Source of the DNA: a bacterium
GTDB taxonomy: Bacteria > Latescibacterota > UBA2968 > GCA-2709665
Assembly: GCA_027619145.1 (NCBI GenBank)
Contig: JAQCGA010000207.1
Span: forward strand, 1 to 7,066
Length of the DNA: 7,066 nucleotides
Direction of reading: 5' to 3'
Shown here: positions 1 through 5,051 of the stretch, piece after piece
Layout: each line of letters starts with the position of its first letter
Numbering within the stretch: position 1 is the stretch's first letter
The notes under the pieces: model-generated
The model's input: the letters and a program-made list of their open reading frames with translations, nothing else
What the model was told of the DNA's origin: nothing
Databases searched by the model: none
Program-made: the position numbers and the translations under genes

Positions 1-239
1 ATACCTGTATTTCCGCTGGTAGGCTCCACAATGGTCATTCCAGGCTGGAGCCGCCCGTCCACCTCAGCCGCTTCCACCATGGCCAAGGCCGTGCGGTCTT
101 TTACGCTCCCAGCCGGATTAAAAGCCTCCAGCTTCGCCCAGACCTCTGCCCTCCCCGGTTGCACCACCCGATTCAACCGCACGACGGGCGTTGCACCGAT
201 CAGATCCAGTATATTTTTTCCTTTTTTCAATCCGCTCAT
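1..239 (-). CDS. cysK: Cysteine synthase CysK, N-terminal part (runs off the window)
   Basis: This is the first 79 codons of a PLP-dependent O-acetylserine sulfhydrylase, which makes cysteine from O-acetylserine and sulfide in the cytoplasm. The visible part starts [20 protein letters not shown] and shows the family landmarks: the IGATPVVRL opening, the PLP-lysine loop NPAGSVKDR with Lys47 as the expected Schiff-base lysine, and the substrate loop TSGNTG at residues 74-79, right at the window edge. The ATG lies 6 nt past the stop of the Rrf2-type regulator gene, with AGGA about 11 nt upstream inside that gene's end, so the two are almost certainly cotranscribed. It is the second cysteine synthase of the locus and is clearly different in sequence from the CysM-like one upstream. 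The C-terminal part, which would decide substrate preference, is outside the window. Confidence 0.93.
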   Translation of the reverse strand, partial: MSGLKKGKNILDLIGATPVVRLNRVVQPGRAEVWAKLEAFNPAGSVKDRTALAMVEAAEVDGRLQPGMTIVEPTSGNTG

Positions 240-245
240 AATTCA

Positions 246-680
246 TCAAATCCTGAAGACGATATGCTCGTGCCGAGCCTGGTGGCGACGGCAGAGATCT
301 CCAAATGTAATGGAAGAAAGCACCCCCTCAATCGCGGACTGCACATCTTCCCATACCTCTCGGAACACGTCTGGTTTGTCCGCATCTTCTTTCTGATTTT
401 CTCGATCTCCCAGCAAATCCACCGGACCTTCCAAAATAGCCAGCACATCGCCAACCGTTACATCATCGGGGCGCTTGACTAAGGCGTGGCCTCCTTTGGG
501 CCCACGAACGCTACGCACCAGTCCTGCCTTCCGGAGCTGATTCAACAACTGGACCAGATAAGACTCGGGAACTTTCTGCCGTGCCGCAATATCTGCGCTT
601 TGTTCCACGCCCTGACCATAATGCAACGCCAGGTCCAGAACTGCGCGCAGCCCATAGTTTCCTTTGGCAGAAATATGCAT
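246..680 (-). CDS. cymR: Rrf2-family transcriptional regulator, CymR-like
   Basis: A 144-residue DNA-binding regulator. The opening MHISAKGNYGLRAVLDLA is typical of Rrf2 winged-helix proteins; the recognition helix region is about residues 37-55 and the wing (SVRGPKGGHAL) 57-67. It lacks the three-cysteine Fe-S ligand cluster of IscR and NsrR (only Cys130 is present), and its C-terminal part resembles CymR, the Bacillus/Staphylococcus repressor of cysteine metabolism, including the LEGP segment and the closing VFRI (compare MFYI). In those species CymR binds CysK and senses O-acetylserine through it; here cysK follows 6 nt downstream, which fits. I chose the ATG at 680 because GAGGG stands 4-5 nt upstream and family similarity begins there; the in-frame ATG at 734 would add 18 unrelated residues with a badly spaced Shine-Dalgarno. 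About 100 nt without a gene precede it, in which I see no convincing promoter. CymR orthology is inferred. Confidence 0.85.
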   Translation of the reverse strand: MHISAKGNYGLRAVLDLALHYGQGVEQSADIAARQKVPESYLVQLLNQLRKAGLVRSVRGPKGGHALVKRPDDVTVGDVLAILEGPVDLLGDRENQKEDADKPDVFREVWEDVQSAIEGVLSSITFGDLCRRHQARHEHIVFRI

Positions 681-780
681 GGTTCCCTCAATGTCCAACT
701 GGGCGTCCGAAGGATCAGCAAAGAAACATCGCATGCCCCTGCGCCCAAATCATTTACGACACAATTTCTCCTGCAAAGGC

Positions 781-1062
781 TCAGCAGCCACCTGCAATTG
801 CCGGAACAATGGTAATGCTGTCGCCATCTGTCACAGGGGTGTCAGTTCCATCCAGAAACCGAATGTCTTCTTCGTTGACATATACATTTACAAACCGCCT
901 CAATTCACCGGTTTCTTTGTCAACCAGGTGCTCTTTGATGCCCGGGTGTTGTGCTTCTACATTGTCAATCGCTTCACCCACGGTTGCACCACTGGCTTCT
1001 ACATCTGCCTGGTCACCCGTGAACCGCCGCAAAGGAGTGGGAATACGAACTGTCAAGCTCAT
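781..1062 (-). CDS. cysO: CysO-like sulfur carrier protein (MoaD/ThiS fold) ending Gly-Gly-Cys
   Basis: A 93-residue ubiquitin-like sulfur carrier. It follows M. tuberculosis CysO almost along its whole length: the IPTPLRRFTG opening, the FVNVYVNEEDIRF segment, the DGDSITIVPA strand and the AIAGG tail. In that family the terminal Gly-Gly is adenylated by an E1-like enzyme and converted to a thiocarboxylate that supplies sulfur for cysteine. Here one further codon, TGC, follows Gly91-Gly92 before TGA, so the protein ends in Cys93 and cannot be adenylated until that residue is removed. The JAMM peptidase two genes upstream is the obvious candidate. The start is ATG with AAAGGAG 10 nt upstream. 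The 81-nt gap from the FAD enzyme gene contains a T-rich run and a weak 5-bp hairpin but no clear terminator, so cotranscription is likely. No E1 gene is in the window. Confidence 0.92.
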   Translation of the reverse strand: MSLTVRIPTPLRRFTGDQADVEASGATVGEAIDNVEAQHPGIKEHLVDKETGELRRFVNVYVNEEDIRFLDGTDTPVTDGDSITIVPAIAGGC

Positions 1063-1143
1063 CGTCGAACGTCTCCTTTCAAAATACTGGCCAGATTCTC
1101 GGCCACCGAATAAAGAAAAAAATAACGTAAAACCAATTCCCGT

Positions 1144-2157
1144 TCATTCACCTCGCCACGCCGCCGTAGCCTCCAGCCGATCTCTGAGTTGGCCGAAATC
1201 TCCGGCTCCGTCCCCTACACCTTCAGGAATCCGCCGGCGAACCTGCCCAGGGTACTCACTCAAGGCCTCCAGCGTTCCATTCCCCAGCGCTTCGCCTGCA
1301 AAGCGCCCGGCTTCTTCTCCACTCACCACAGCAGCGGCAATGCCCGAACCATTGAACGGATCGGCCAAGCCGCCGGCGGCTCCCGCCAGCAACACCCTGC
1401 CAACCTGCGTAGATGCCAGCGGGCCGTTCACCGGCACAGGACCGCCAGTACAACTCAGAATTCCGTCTGCATACACACGCCCATCAGCAACAAAACGGCG
1501 CAGAAACCGGTCCAGGTACACCTTTAGAAATCGAGCCCGATCCCGGGGCAACCCAACGCCAATCCGTGCCGTACGCCCGCAAGGCACAAACCAGCCACAA
1601 CCTTCCACATTCTCCACCGGATGGTGGAATTCGGACCATGTCTCATGGCCGCGCAACCCCACCTCGTACTGCATGGTAGCCAGAAACCGGCAGTTGGCCT
1701 GTCCAATGGACCGCCCGATGATCGAACCTGGCCCGTCTGCTCCCAGCACAACTTCTGCCTCTAGCTCCGCTTCCAGACCATTCCGACGCAATACCAGACG
1801 CCCCCCACTCCGGTGCAACACCAGCGCATTGGCTAAATCTGCGCCTGCTTCCAGTGCCTGAATGGCCAGAGTTTTGTCAAACCGGGTGCGATCCAAAATA
1901 AATCCCGGGGCACGGACCTCTGCAATATTGCGAGGCGTAACCAGCCGGATACCGTCCACTTCTTGCAACACGGCACCATCGTCAAACGCTGTACGAGCCC
2001 GCAACCATTGGGGAACATATCCGCCGCACCGGGGTGGCATTCCCACAGACCGCCGCCGATCCACAATCATCACATGCAGACCGCGTGCGGCGGCAACCTT
2101 TGCGGCCGTTGCGCCTGCAGGCCCACACCCAACCACAATCAGGTCGAACCGGTCCAG
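1144..2157 (-). CDS. FAD-dependent oxidoreductase, geranylgeranyl-reductase (FixC-like) family
   Basis: A flavoprotein of 337 residues if started at CTG 2157. Landmarks: N-terminal FAD Rossmann motif FDLIVVGCGPAG (residues 4-15), RCGGYVP (about 43-49), the middle GADGPGS motif (about 139-145), and the third flavin motif LLAGAAGGLADPFNGSGI (about 256-273). These place it with geranylgeranyl reductase/FixC-like and related monooxygenase-fold enzymes; the substrate cannot be told. No signal peptide or membrane segment is seen. In the third motif the usual Gly-Asp-Ala is Gly-Ala-Ala, so an Asp that normally contacts FAD is missing. The start is unusual. No ATG, GTG or TTG lies between the preceding in-frame TGA and the GTG at 2136, and starting at that GTG would delete the first beta strand. 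CTG at 2157 gives MDRFDLIVVG and has GAGGG exactly 7 nt upstream, the same spacing as at cysH and mec. It begins 3 nt after the mec stop, so translation is probably coupled. Its role in a cysteine operon is unknown. Confidence 0.85.
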   Translation of the reverse strand: MDRFDLIVVGCGPAGATAAKVAAARGLHVMIVDRRRSVGMPPRCGGYVPQWLRARTAFDDGAVLQEVDGIRLVTPRNIAEVRAPGFILDRTRFDKTLAIQALEAGADLANALVLHRSGGRLVLRRNGLEAELEAEVVLGADGPGSIIGRSIGQANCRFLATMQYEVGLRGHETWSEFHHPVENVEGCGWFVPCGRTARIGVGLPRDRARFLKVYLDRFLRRFVADGRVYADGILSCTGGPVPVNGPLASTQVGRVLLAGAAGGLADPFNGSGIAAAVVSGEEAGRFAGEALGNGTLEALSEYPGQVRRRIPEGVGDGAGDFGQLRDRLEATAAWRGE

Positions 2158-2160
2158 GCC

Positions 2161-2622
2161 TCAGCCCTCGATTTCTAGAGGCATTTCCACAAAAGCCCCC
2201 GCATCTCTATCCCAGTGAAAACCCTTTTCTCCACGCATTTCCCCATTTACAACCGACACCACAATATAAACAACACCAGGGTAGGCTGGCTCGTCCATAA
2301 ACATGGCGGCCCTGTGGTCTTCCTCCGAAAAATACGCGTCGCAGTCGATGTGCGAATGATAAAACGCCATCAGGCGCCCACCCACCTTTTCTGTTTGGCT
2401 CACAATCCGGTGGACCTGCAAATCATCCATTCGGTAGGCTTCTCTCGAAGTGCGCGGATGAGTTTGGGGATCTTTTTCATGCAGTTTGTCCTGGATATTC
2501 TCGCACGGATGTACCTGAAACTGTCCCGAATCATCCTCCGCAACAATTCCGCAACACTCCGCCGGATCCTCCTGCCGGGCATGGACTGCAATCTCTTCCC
2601 AGGTCTGCCGATCCAAACGCAA
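2161..2622 (-). CDS. mec: JAMM/MPN+ zinc metallopeptidase, Mec-type
   Basis: A 153-residue single-domain JAMM peptidase. The complete metal and catalytic set is visible: Glu22 in PAECCGIV, then HSH at 89-91, Ser99 and Asp102, giving HSH-x7-S-x2-D. M. tuberculosis Mec has the same layout (HSHTATEAYPSRTD there, HSHIDCDAYFSEED here) and releases cysteine from the CysO-Cys adduct; related enzymes trim C-terminal residues from sulfur carriers. Both jobs fit the cysO gene downstream, which encodes an extra Cys after Gly-Gly. Start: TTG at 2622 with GGGAGG 7 nt upstream and the first residues matching the family; no better ATG exists. The gap from the cysM stop is only 15 nt, so the two are cotranscribed. 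Its TGA stop is in frame with the FAD enzyme gene that follows. The protein length is normal for the family, so it is not truncated. Confidence 0.92.
   Translation of the reverse strand: MRLDRQTWEEIAVHARQEDPAECCGIVAEDDSGQFQVHPCENIQDKLHEKDPQTHPRTSREAYRMDDLQVHRIVSQTEKVGGRLMAFYHSHIDCDAYFSEEDHRAAMFMDEPAYPGVVYIVVSVVNGEMRGEKGFHWDRDAGAFVEMPLEIEG
2165..2169 (-). promoter_or_regulatory. Ribosome binding site supporting the CTG start of the FAD enzyme
   Basis: GAGGG inside the last codons of mec lies 7 nt upstream of CTG 2157. The GTG at 2136 has no comparable sequence upstream. This supports a rare CTG start coupled to termination of mec. Confidence 0.5.
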
Positions 2623-2637
2623 GACGCCACCTCCCTC

Positions 2638-3579
2638 TCAAGACACTTTCTCGTGTTCCAACCGCCACAGCGGCGTACTCATGTATTTTTCTCCGCTATC
2701 CGGAAAAACCGTCACGACAACCCCCTTGCCGGCCGCTTCGGCCACACGCACCGCACCGGCCAGGGCCGCCCCGCAAGACTGACCTGTCAGAATTCCCAGC
2801 TTCAGTGTCAATTGACGCACCATGGTATAGGCATCTTCCGTATCCACCTGAATCTTTTCATCCCACACGGAAGGATCGTAAATTCCGGGCACAATGGAGA
2901 CGTCCATATTTTTTAAACCTTCAATCCCGTGAAATCCAGGCGGTTCCACAGCAACCACCTGAATATTCGGGTTCAATTCCTTCAAACGCCGGGCGGTTCC
3001 AACCAGCGTACCGCTGGTTCCCAGGGTAGCAACAAAATGCGTAATCCGTCCCTGAGTCTGCTCCCAAATCTCCGGAGCCGTGTGCAAATAATGCGCCCTG
3101 GGATTGGACGGATTATTGTACTGGTCTGGCTTATAGTACCGCTCTGGATTGGCAGCCAGGATCTCCCGGCATTTTACAATAGCACCATCCGACCCTTCAA
3201 GCGGGTCACTCAGGATCAGGCTGGCACCAAAAGCCTGGATCACGTGGCGGCGTTCCACACTTACACTTGCCGGCATCACCAGCTCCACTCGGTACCCCAG
3301 CGCCGCACCAATCATGGCATAAGCAATGCCCGTATTTCCTGAAGTCGAGTCCAGAATCACCTTATCTGGTGTCAGCACCCCAGAAGCCTCGGCATCCCGA
3401 ATCATCTGTAGCGCAGGTCTGTCTTTCACTGATCCGCCAGGATTAAACATTTCCATCTTGGCGTAAAGTTCAACCCCGTTCAAATGATCCGCAAACTTCC
3501 GAATGCGAAGCAAAGGAGTATTCCCAATTTCGTCAAGAATCGATGCCCGAATTCCGGGGGCAACATCTGCCTGGTGCAT
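2638..3579 (-). CDS. cysM: Cysteine synthase, CysM type (PLP-dependent)
   Basis: A 313-residue fold-type II PLP enzyme. Landmarks from the ATG at 3579: IGNTPLL (18-24), NPGGSVKDRP with the expected PLP Lys52, TSGNTG (79-84), the SVERR and QYNNPSNP segments typical of CysM, THFVATLGTSGTL (phosphate-cup loop), GLKNMD..VPGIYD, and GQSCGAAL. These match M. tuberculosis CysM better than CysK, in keeping with mec and cysO downstream, and suggest it adds sulfur from a carrier thiocarboxylate to an activated serine. The arginine reported as key for O-phosphoserine in M. tuberculosis CysM (Arg220, in EPRYGEG) aligns with proline here (EPPGFHG), so the acceptor substrate is uncertain. I chose ATG 3579 (AGGAAAG upstream) over an in-frame GTG at 3645, which would add 22 residues that do not look conserved. 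The gene has its own promoter and follows cysH in the same direction. Confidence 0.9.
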   Translation of the reverse strand: MHQADVAPGIRASILDEIGNTPLLRIRKFADHLNGVELYAKMEMFNPGGSVKDRPALQMIRDAEASGVLTPDKVILDSTSGNTGIAYAMIGAALGYRVELVMPASVSVERRHVIQAFGASLILSDPLEGSDGAIVKCREILAANPERYYKPDQYNNPSNPRAHYLHTAPEIWEQTQGRITHFVATLGTSGTLVGTARRLKELNPNIQVVAVEPPGFHGIEGLKNMDVSIVPGIYDPSVWDEKIQVDTEDAYTMVRQLTLKLGILTGQSCGAALAGAVRVAEAAGKGVVVTVFPDSGEKYMSTPLWRLEHEKVS

Positions 3580-3663
3580 GGAAACCGCTTTCCTGTACAG
3601 ACATTTTCTAACAGAAACTTTTAAAATCCCAATCGCCCCATCCACCGCAACCGCCTACAAAAA
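3579..3663 (-). other. cysM leader downstream of the hairpin
   Basis: This stretch between the hairpin and the cysM start is in frame with cysM from a GTG at 3645, but the residues encoded are basic and unlike the family. A weak second promoter could lie here (TTGGGA, 16 nt, TAGAAA), which would bypass the hairpin. Support is poor. Confidence 0.25.
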
Positions 3664-3683
3664 CGGCCCCTTCAAAGGGACCG
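3657..3683 (-). terminator. Terminator-like hairpin between the cysM promoter and cysM
   Basis: On the minus strand CGGTCCCT-TTGA-AGGGGCCG forms an 8-bp stem (one G-U pair) with a 4-nt loop, followed by TTTTTGT. This is the shape of an intrinsic terminator. It lies just after the expected transcription start of the cysM promoter and about 105 nt after the cysH stop. It may end cysH transcription, attenuate cysM, or protect the 5' end of the cysM mRNA. Confidence 0.65.
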
Positions 3684-3697
3684 CATTTGTTTTACAA

Positions 3698-3725
3698 AAT
3701 ATATATTCATGACTGATTTTGTCAA
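3698..3725 (-). promoter_or_regulatory. Sigma-70 promoter of the cysM operon
   Basis: Minus strand TTGACA (3720-3725), a 16-nt spacer, then TATATT (3698-3703); TATTTT with an 18-nt spacer is the alternative -10. Transcription would start near 3690, some 110 nt before the cysM ATG and directly ahead of the terminator-like hairpin. Confidence 0.7.
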
Positions 3726-3743
3726 GAATAAAGAAAATGCCTG

Positions 3744-3783
3744 AATTCTCAGTAATTCTCTGATCGGCATCGAGAAATTCTCA
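3744..3783 (-). repeat. Three direct copies of GAGAATT upstream of the cysM promoter
   Basis: Minus strand GAGAATT occurs at 3776-3782, 3754-3760 and 3744-3750. Start-to-start distances are 22 and 10 nt, close to two and one DNA turns, so all copies face the same side of the helix. The outermost copy is part of a perfect 11-bp palindrome, GAGAATTTCTC (3772-3782). The nearest copy ends 18 nt upstream of the -35 box. This is a likely regulator-binding site; which protein binds is unknown. Confidence 0.5.
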
Positions 3784-3787
3784 GACT

Positions 3788-4540
3788 TCAATCCGAAGGA
3801 ACAGCCGAATCTGATTCAGAAACTGAGTCTTCTACTCGAACGAAAGACGTGTGGATGCCACACTCGGTTTTCGCCGTACCGGCCCAGCGCCCGTCGCGCT
3901 CATTCGAACCGGACACTGCCTGCGTGCACGGCCAGCACCCAATGCTGGCATAGCCCTGATCCAGCAACGGATTGTAGGGCACTTCGTGTTCCAGAATATA
4001 ATCCCACACCTGCTTTCGGGTCCAGTTCGCAAGTGGATTGGCTTTCACAATCATCCGCCCGTCATCGAACCAGTACGACTCCAGCGGTTGTACGTCCTTG
4101 CGCGTTTCAGACTGGTCTCGCCGCAAGCTGGCAATCCACCCATCCAGTTGCGCCAGCTTCCGTCGCAGCGGTTCCACTTTTCGCATCGCGCAGCAACGGT
4201 CCGGATCGCGGCCATACAGGGCTTCGCCATAGTGCCGATTTTGTTCTGAAACGCTCTGCTCCGGATGGATCACTTCAATCGTGAAACCGTAATGCGCTTC
4301 TACGCGCGCCTTCAACTCCAGGGTTTCAGGAAACAGATATCCGGTATCAATCGTAAAAATAGCCATGTCTGGAACCTGCTTCCGGGCAATATCCAGAAGC
4401 ACCATCCCACTGGAACCAAATGCGGTACTCATGGCAACTCGAGAGCCCATGGTGTCCCACGCCCAGCGCAGCACCTGACCGGGCGGTGCATTTTCAAACT
4501 CTTTCGAAAGCCTGTCAATCTCTGAGCGATCTGGTGTCAA
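3788..4540 (-). CDS. cysH: Assimilatory adenylylsulfate (APS) reductase, [4Fe-4S] type
   Basis: A 250-residue PAPS-reductase-family enzyme that reduces activated sulfate to sulfite in the cytoplasm with thioredoxin or a similar donor. The nucleotide-binding front (STAFGSSGMVLLD, 38-50; DTGYLFPET, 65-73) is followed by Cys116-Cys117 (RCCAMRKVEPL) and Cys202-x2-Cys205 (GCWPCT), the CC...CxxC ligand set that marks [4Fe-4S] enzymes using APS rather than PAPS. The catalytic cysteine is Cys227 in TECGIH. The tail after about residue 235 is acidic and serine-rich and probably disordered. Start: TTG at 4540 with AAGGAG exactly 7 nt upstream; no ATG fits. It has its own consensus promoter and stops about 60 nt before the -35 box of the cysM operon. 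Sulfate activation and sulfite reductase genes are not in the window. It would feed sulfide, after sulfite reduction, to the cysteine genes downstream. Confidence 0.95.
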   Translation of the reverse strand: MTPDRSEIDRLSKEFENAPPGQVLRWAWDTMGSRVAMSTAFGSSGMVLLDIARKQVPDMAIFTIDTGYLFPETLELKARVEAHYGFTIEVIHPEQSVSEQNRHYGEALYGRDPDRCCAMRKVEPLRRKLAQLDGWIASLRRDQSETRKDVQPLESYWFDDGRMIVKANPLANWTRKQVWDYILEHEVPYNPLLDQGYASIGCWPCTQAVSGSNERDGRWAGTAKTECGIHTSFVRVEDSVSESDSAVPSD

Positions 4541-4547
4541 AGTCCCG

Positions 4548-4553
4548 CTCCTT
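4548..4553 (-). promoter_or_regulatory. Ribosome binding site deciding the TTG start of cysH
   Basis: AAGGAG lies 7 nt upstream of the TTG at 4540. It is the strongest Shine-Dalgarno in the window and settles the non-ATG start. Confidence 0.75.
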
Positions 4554-4620
4554 AGCGTATTTGAACCAAGTTTGAAATAAGCCCATTGTCAAAATAAAAT
4601 TTATGATAAACTTGAGTAAG

Positions 4621-4649
4621 AATATACACAATAGAGGGATACCTGTCAA
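4621..4649 (-). promoter_or_regulatory. Sigma-70 promoter of cysH
   Basis: Minus strand TTGACA (4644-4649), a 17-nt spacer and TATATT (4621-4626), close to perfect consensus. The start of transcription would be near 4614, giving a leader of about 74 nt. The leader contains the inverted arms CAAGTTT (4608-4614) and AAACTTG (4567-4573). A near-palindrome, TTCCCGGCCGGAA (4651-4663), lies just upstream of the -35 box and could be an operator. Between 4664 and 4788 I see no gene. Confidence 0.8.
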
Positions 4650-4788
4650 GTTCCGGCCGGGAAGAACAGGGCGGCAGGAGACCCTCTGGAGAGCATAAAT
4701 GGAGATTATAATCAGCTTGACATTTAAAAACGGATGTTATAAGTTAGAATACTTATCAATACCCTGCGAAATGTCGCTGATCCGCCCT

Positions 4789-4822
4789 AAAAAAAAGGCC
4801 CGATGCAGTAGCGATCAGGGTC
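4789..4822 (-). terminator. Intrinsic terminator of tRNA-Lys
   Basis: On the minus strand GACCC pairs with GGGCC (one G-U pair) and GAT with ATC across a single bulged T, closing a 9-nt loop. Eight T residues (4789-4796) follow. It lies about 55 nt past the tRNA 3' end. The opposite strand also has ATTCTTTTTG after the same hairpin, but no plus-strand gene precedes it. Confidence 0.8.
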
Positions 4823-4877
4823 ATTCTTTTTGTTGCTTCAAAGACATTTCAATAGAATCTGGCAGGGAAATGAAAAA

Positions 4878-4949
4878 TGAGCCCGGAAGGATTTGAACCT
4901 TCGACCAACGGCTTAAAAGGCCGCTGCTCTACCGCTGAGCTACGGGCCC
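4878..4949 (-). tRNA. tRNA-Lys (anticodon TTT)
   Basis: The minus strand folds as a full cloverleaf of 72 nt. The acceptor GGGCCCG pairs with CGGGCTC (one G-U pair). The D arm carries GTAGCTCAGCGGTAGAGC. The anticodon loop CTTTTAA sits in a GC-rich stem, giving anticodon TTT. The T arm contains GGTTCAAATCC, and the discriminator is A. The 3' CCA is not encoded (TTTTTC follows), so it must be added after transcription. It is a single gene with its own promoter and terminator. Confidence 0.97.
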
Positions 4950-5005
4950 ATCCCAGAGTTCTCAACCAGGGCGCAGACATAGCACCTTTCGTTGGGAGAA
5001 GGTCT

Positions 5006-5034
5006 AATATAGAAGTTCAGTTCTCCCCTGTCAA
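5006..5034 (-). promoter_or_regulatory. Sigma-70 promoter of tRNA-Lys
   Basis: Minus strand TTGACA (5029-5034), a 17-nt spacer, TATATT (5006-5011). Start expected near 4999, about 50 nt before the mature tRNA. Its hexamers and spacing are identical to those of the cysH promoter. It lies in the 100-nt gap shared with the divergent hlyD-family gene, for which no clear plus-strand promoter is visible. Confidence 0.8.
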
Positions 5035-5051
5035 GAAAAAGGGATAACCAA

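Noticed and set aside
681..734. Upstream ATG at 734 extending the Rrf2 regulator by 18 residues.
   Set aside because: The added residues do not match the family, and the purine-rich stretch before it is almost adjacent to the ATG, whereas the ATG at 680 is well placed.
581..1861. Long plus-strand open frame (426 residues) across cysO and the FAD enzyme gene.
   Set aside because: Its Ser/Pro/Arg-rich composition is typical of the complement of GC-rich coding DNA, and it runs opposite two recognisable genes and across their intergenic gap.
2134..2136. GTG as the start of the FAD enzyme.
   Set aside because: It would begin at VGCGPAG and lose the first beta strand of the FAD fold, and it has no Shine-Dalgarno sequence.
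2161..2163. TGA between mec and the FAD gene as a selenocysteine codon.
   Set aside because: No convincing SECIS-like hairpin follows directly, mec already has normal family length at this stop, and a ribosome binding site supports a new start just after it.
4717..4743. Possible plus-strand promoter TTGACA followed by TATAAG.
   Set aside because: The spacer is only 15 nt and no plus-strand gene lies downstream before the tRNA locus.
4699..4896. Plus-strand open frame of 65 codons with a good-looking GGAG before its ATG.
   Set aside because: It runs through the tRNA terminator and into the 3' end of tRNA-Lys on the other strand, and its sequence resembles no known protein. A small peptide cannot be excluded but is not supported.
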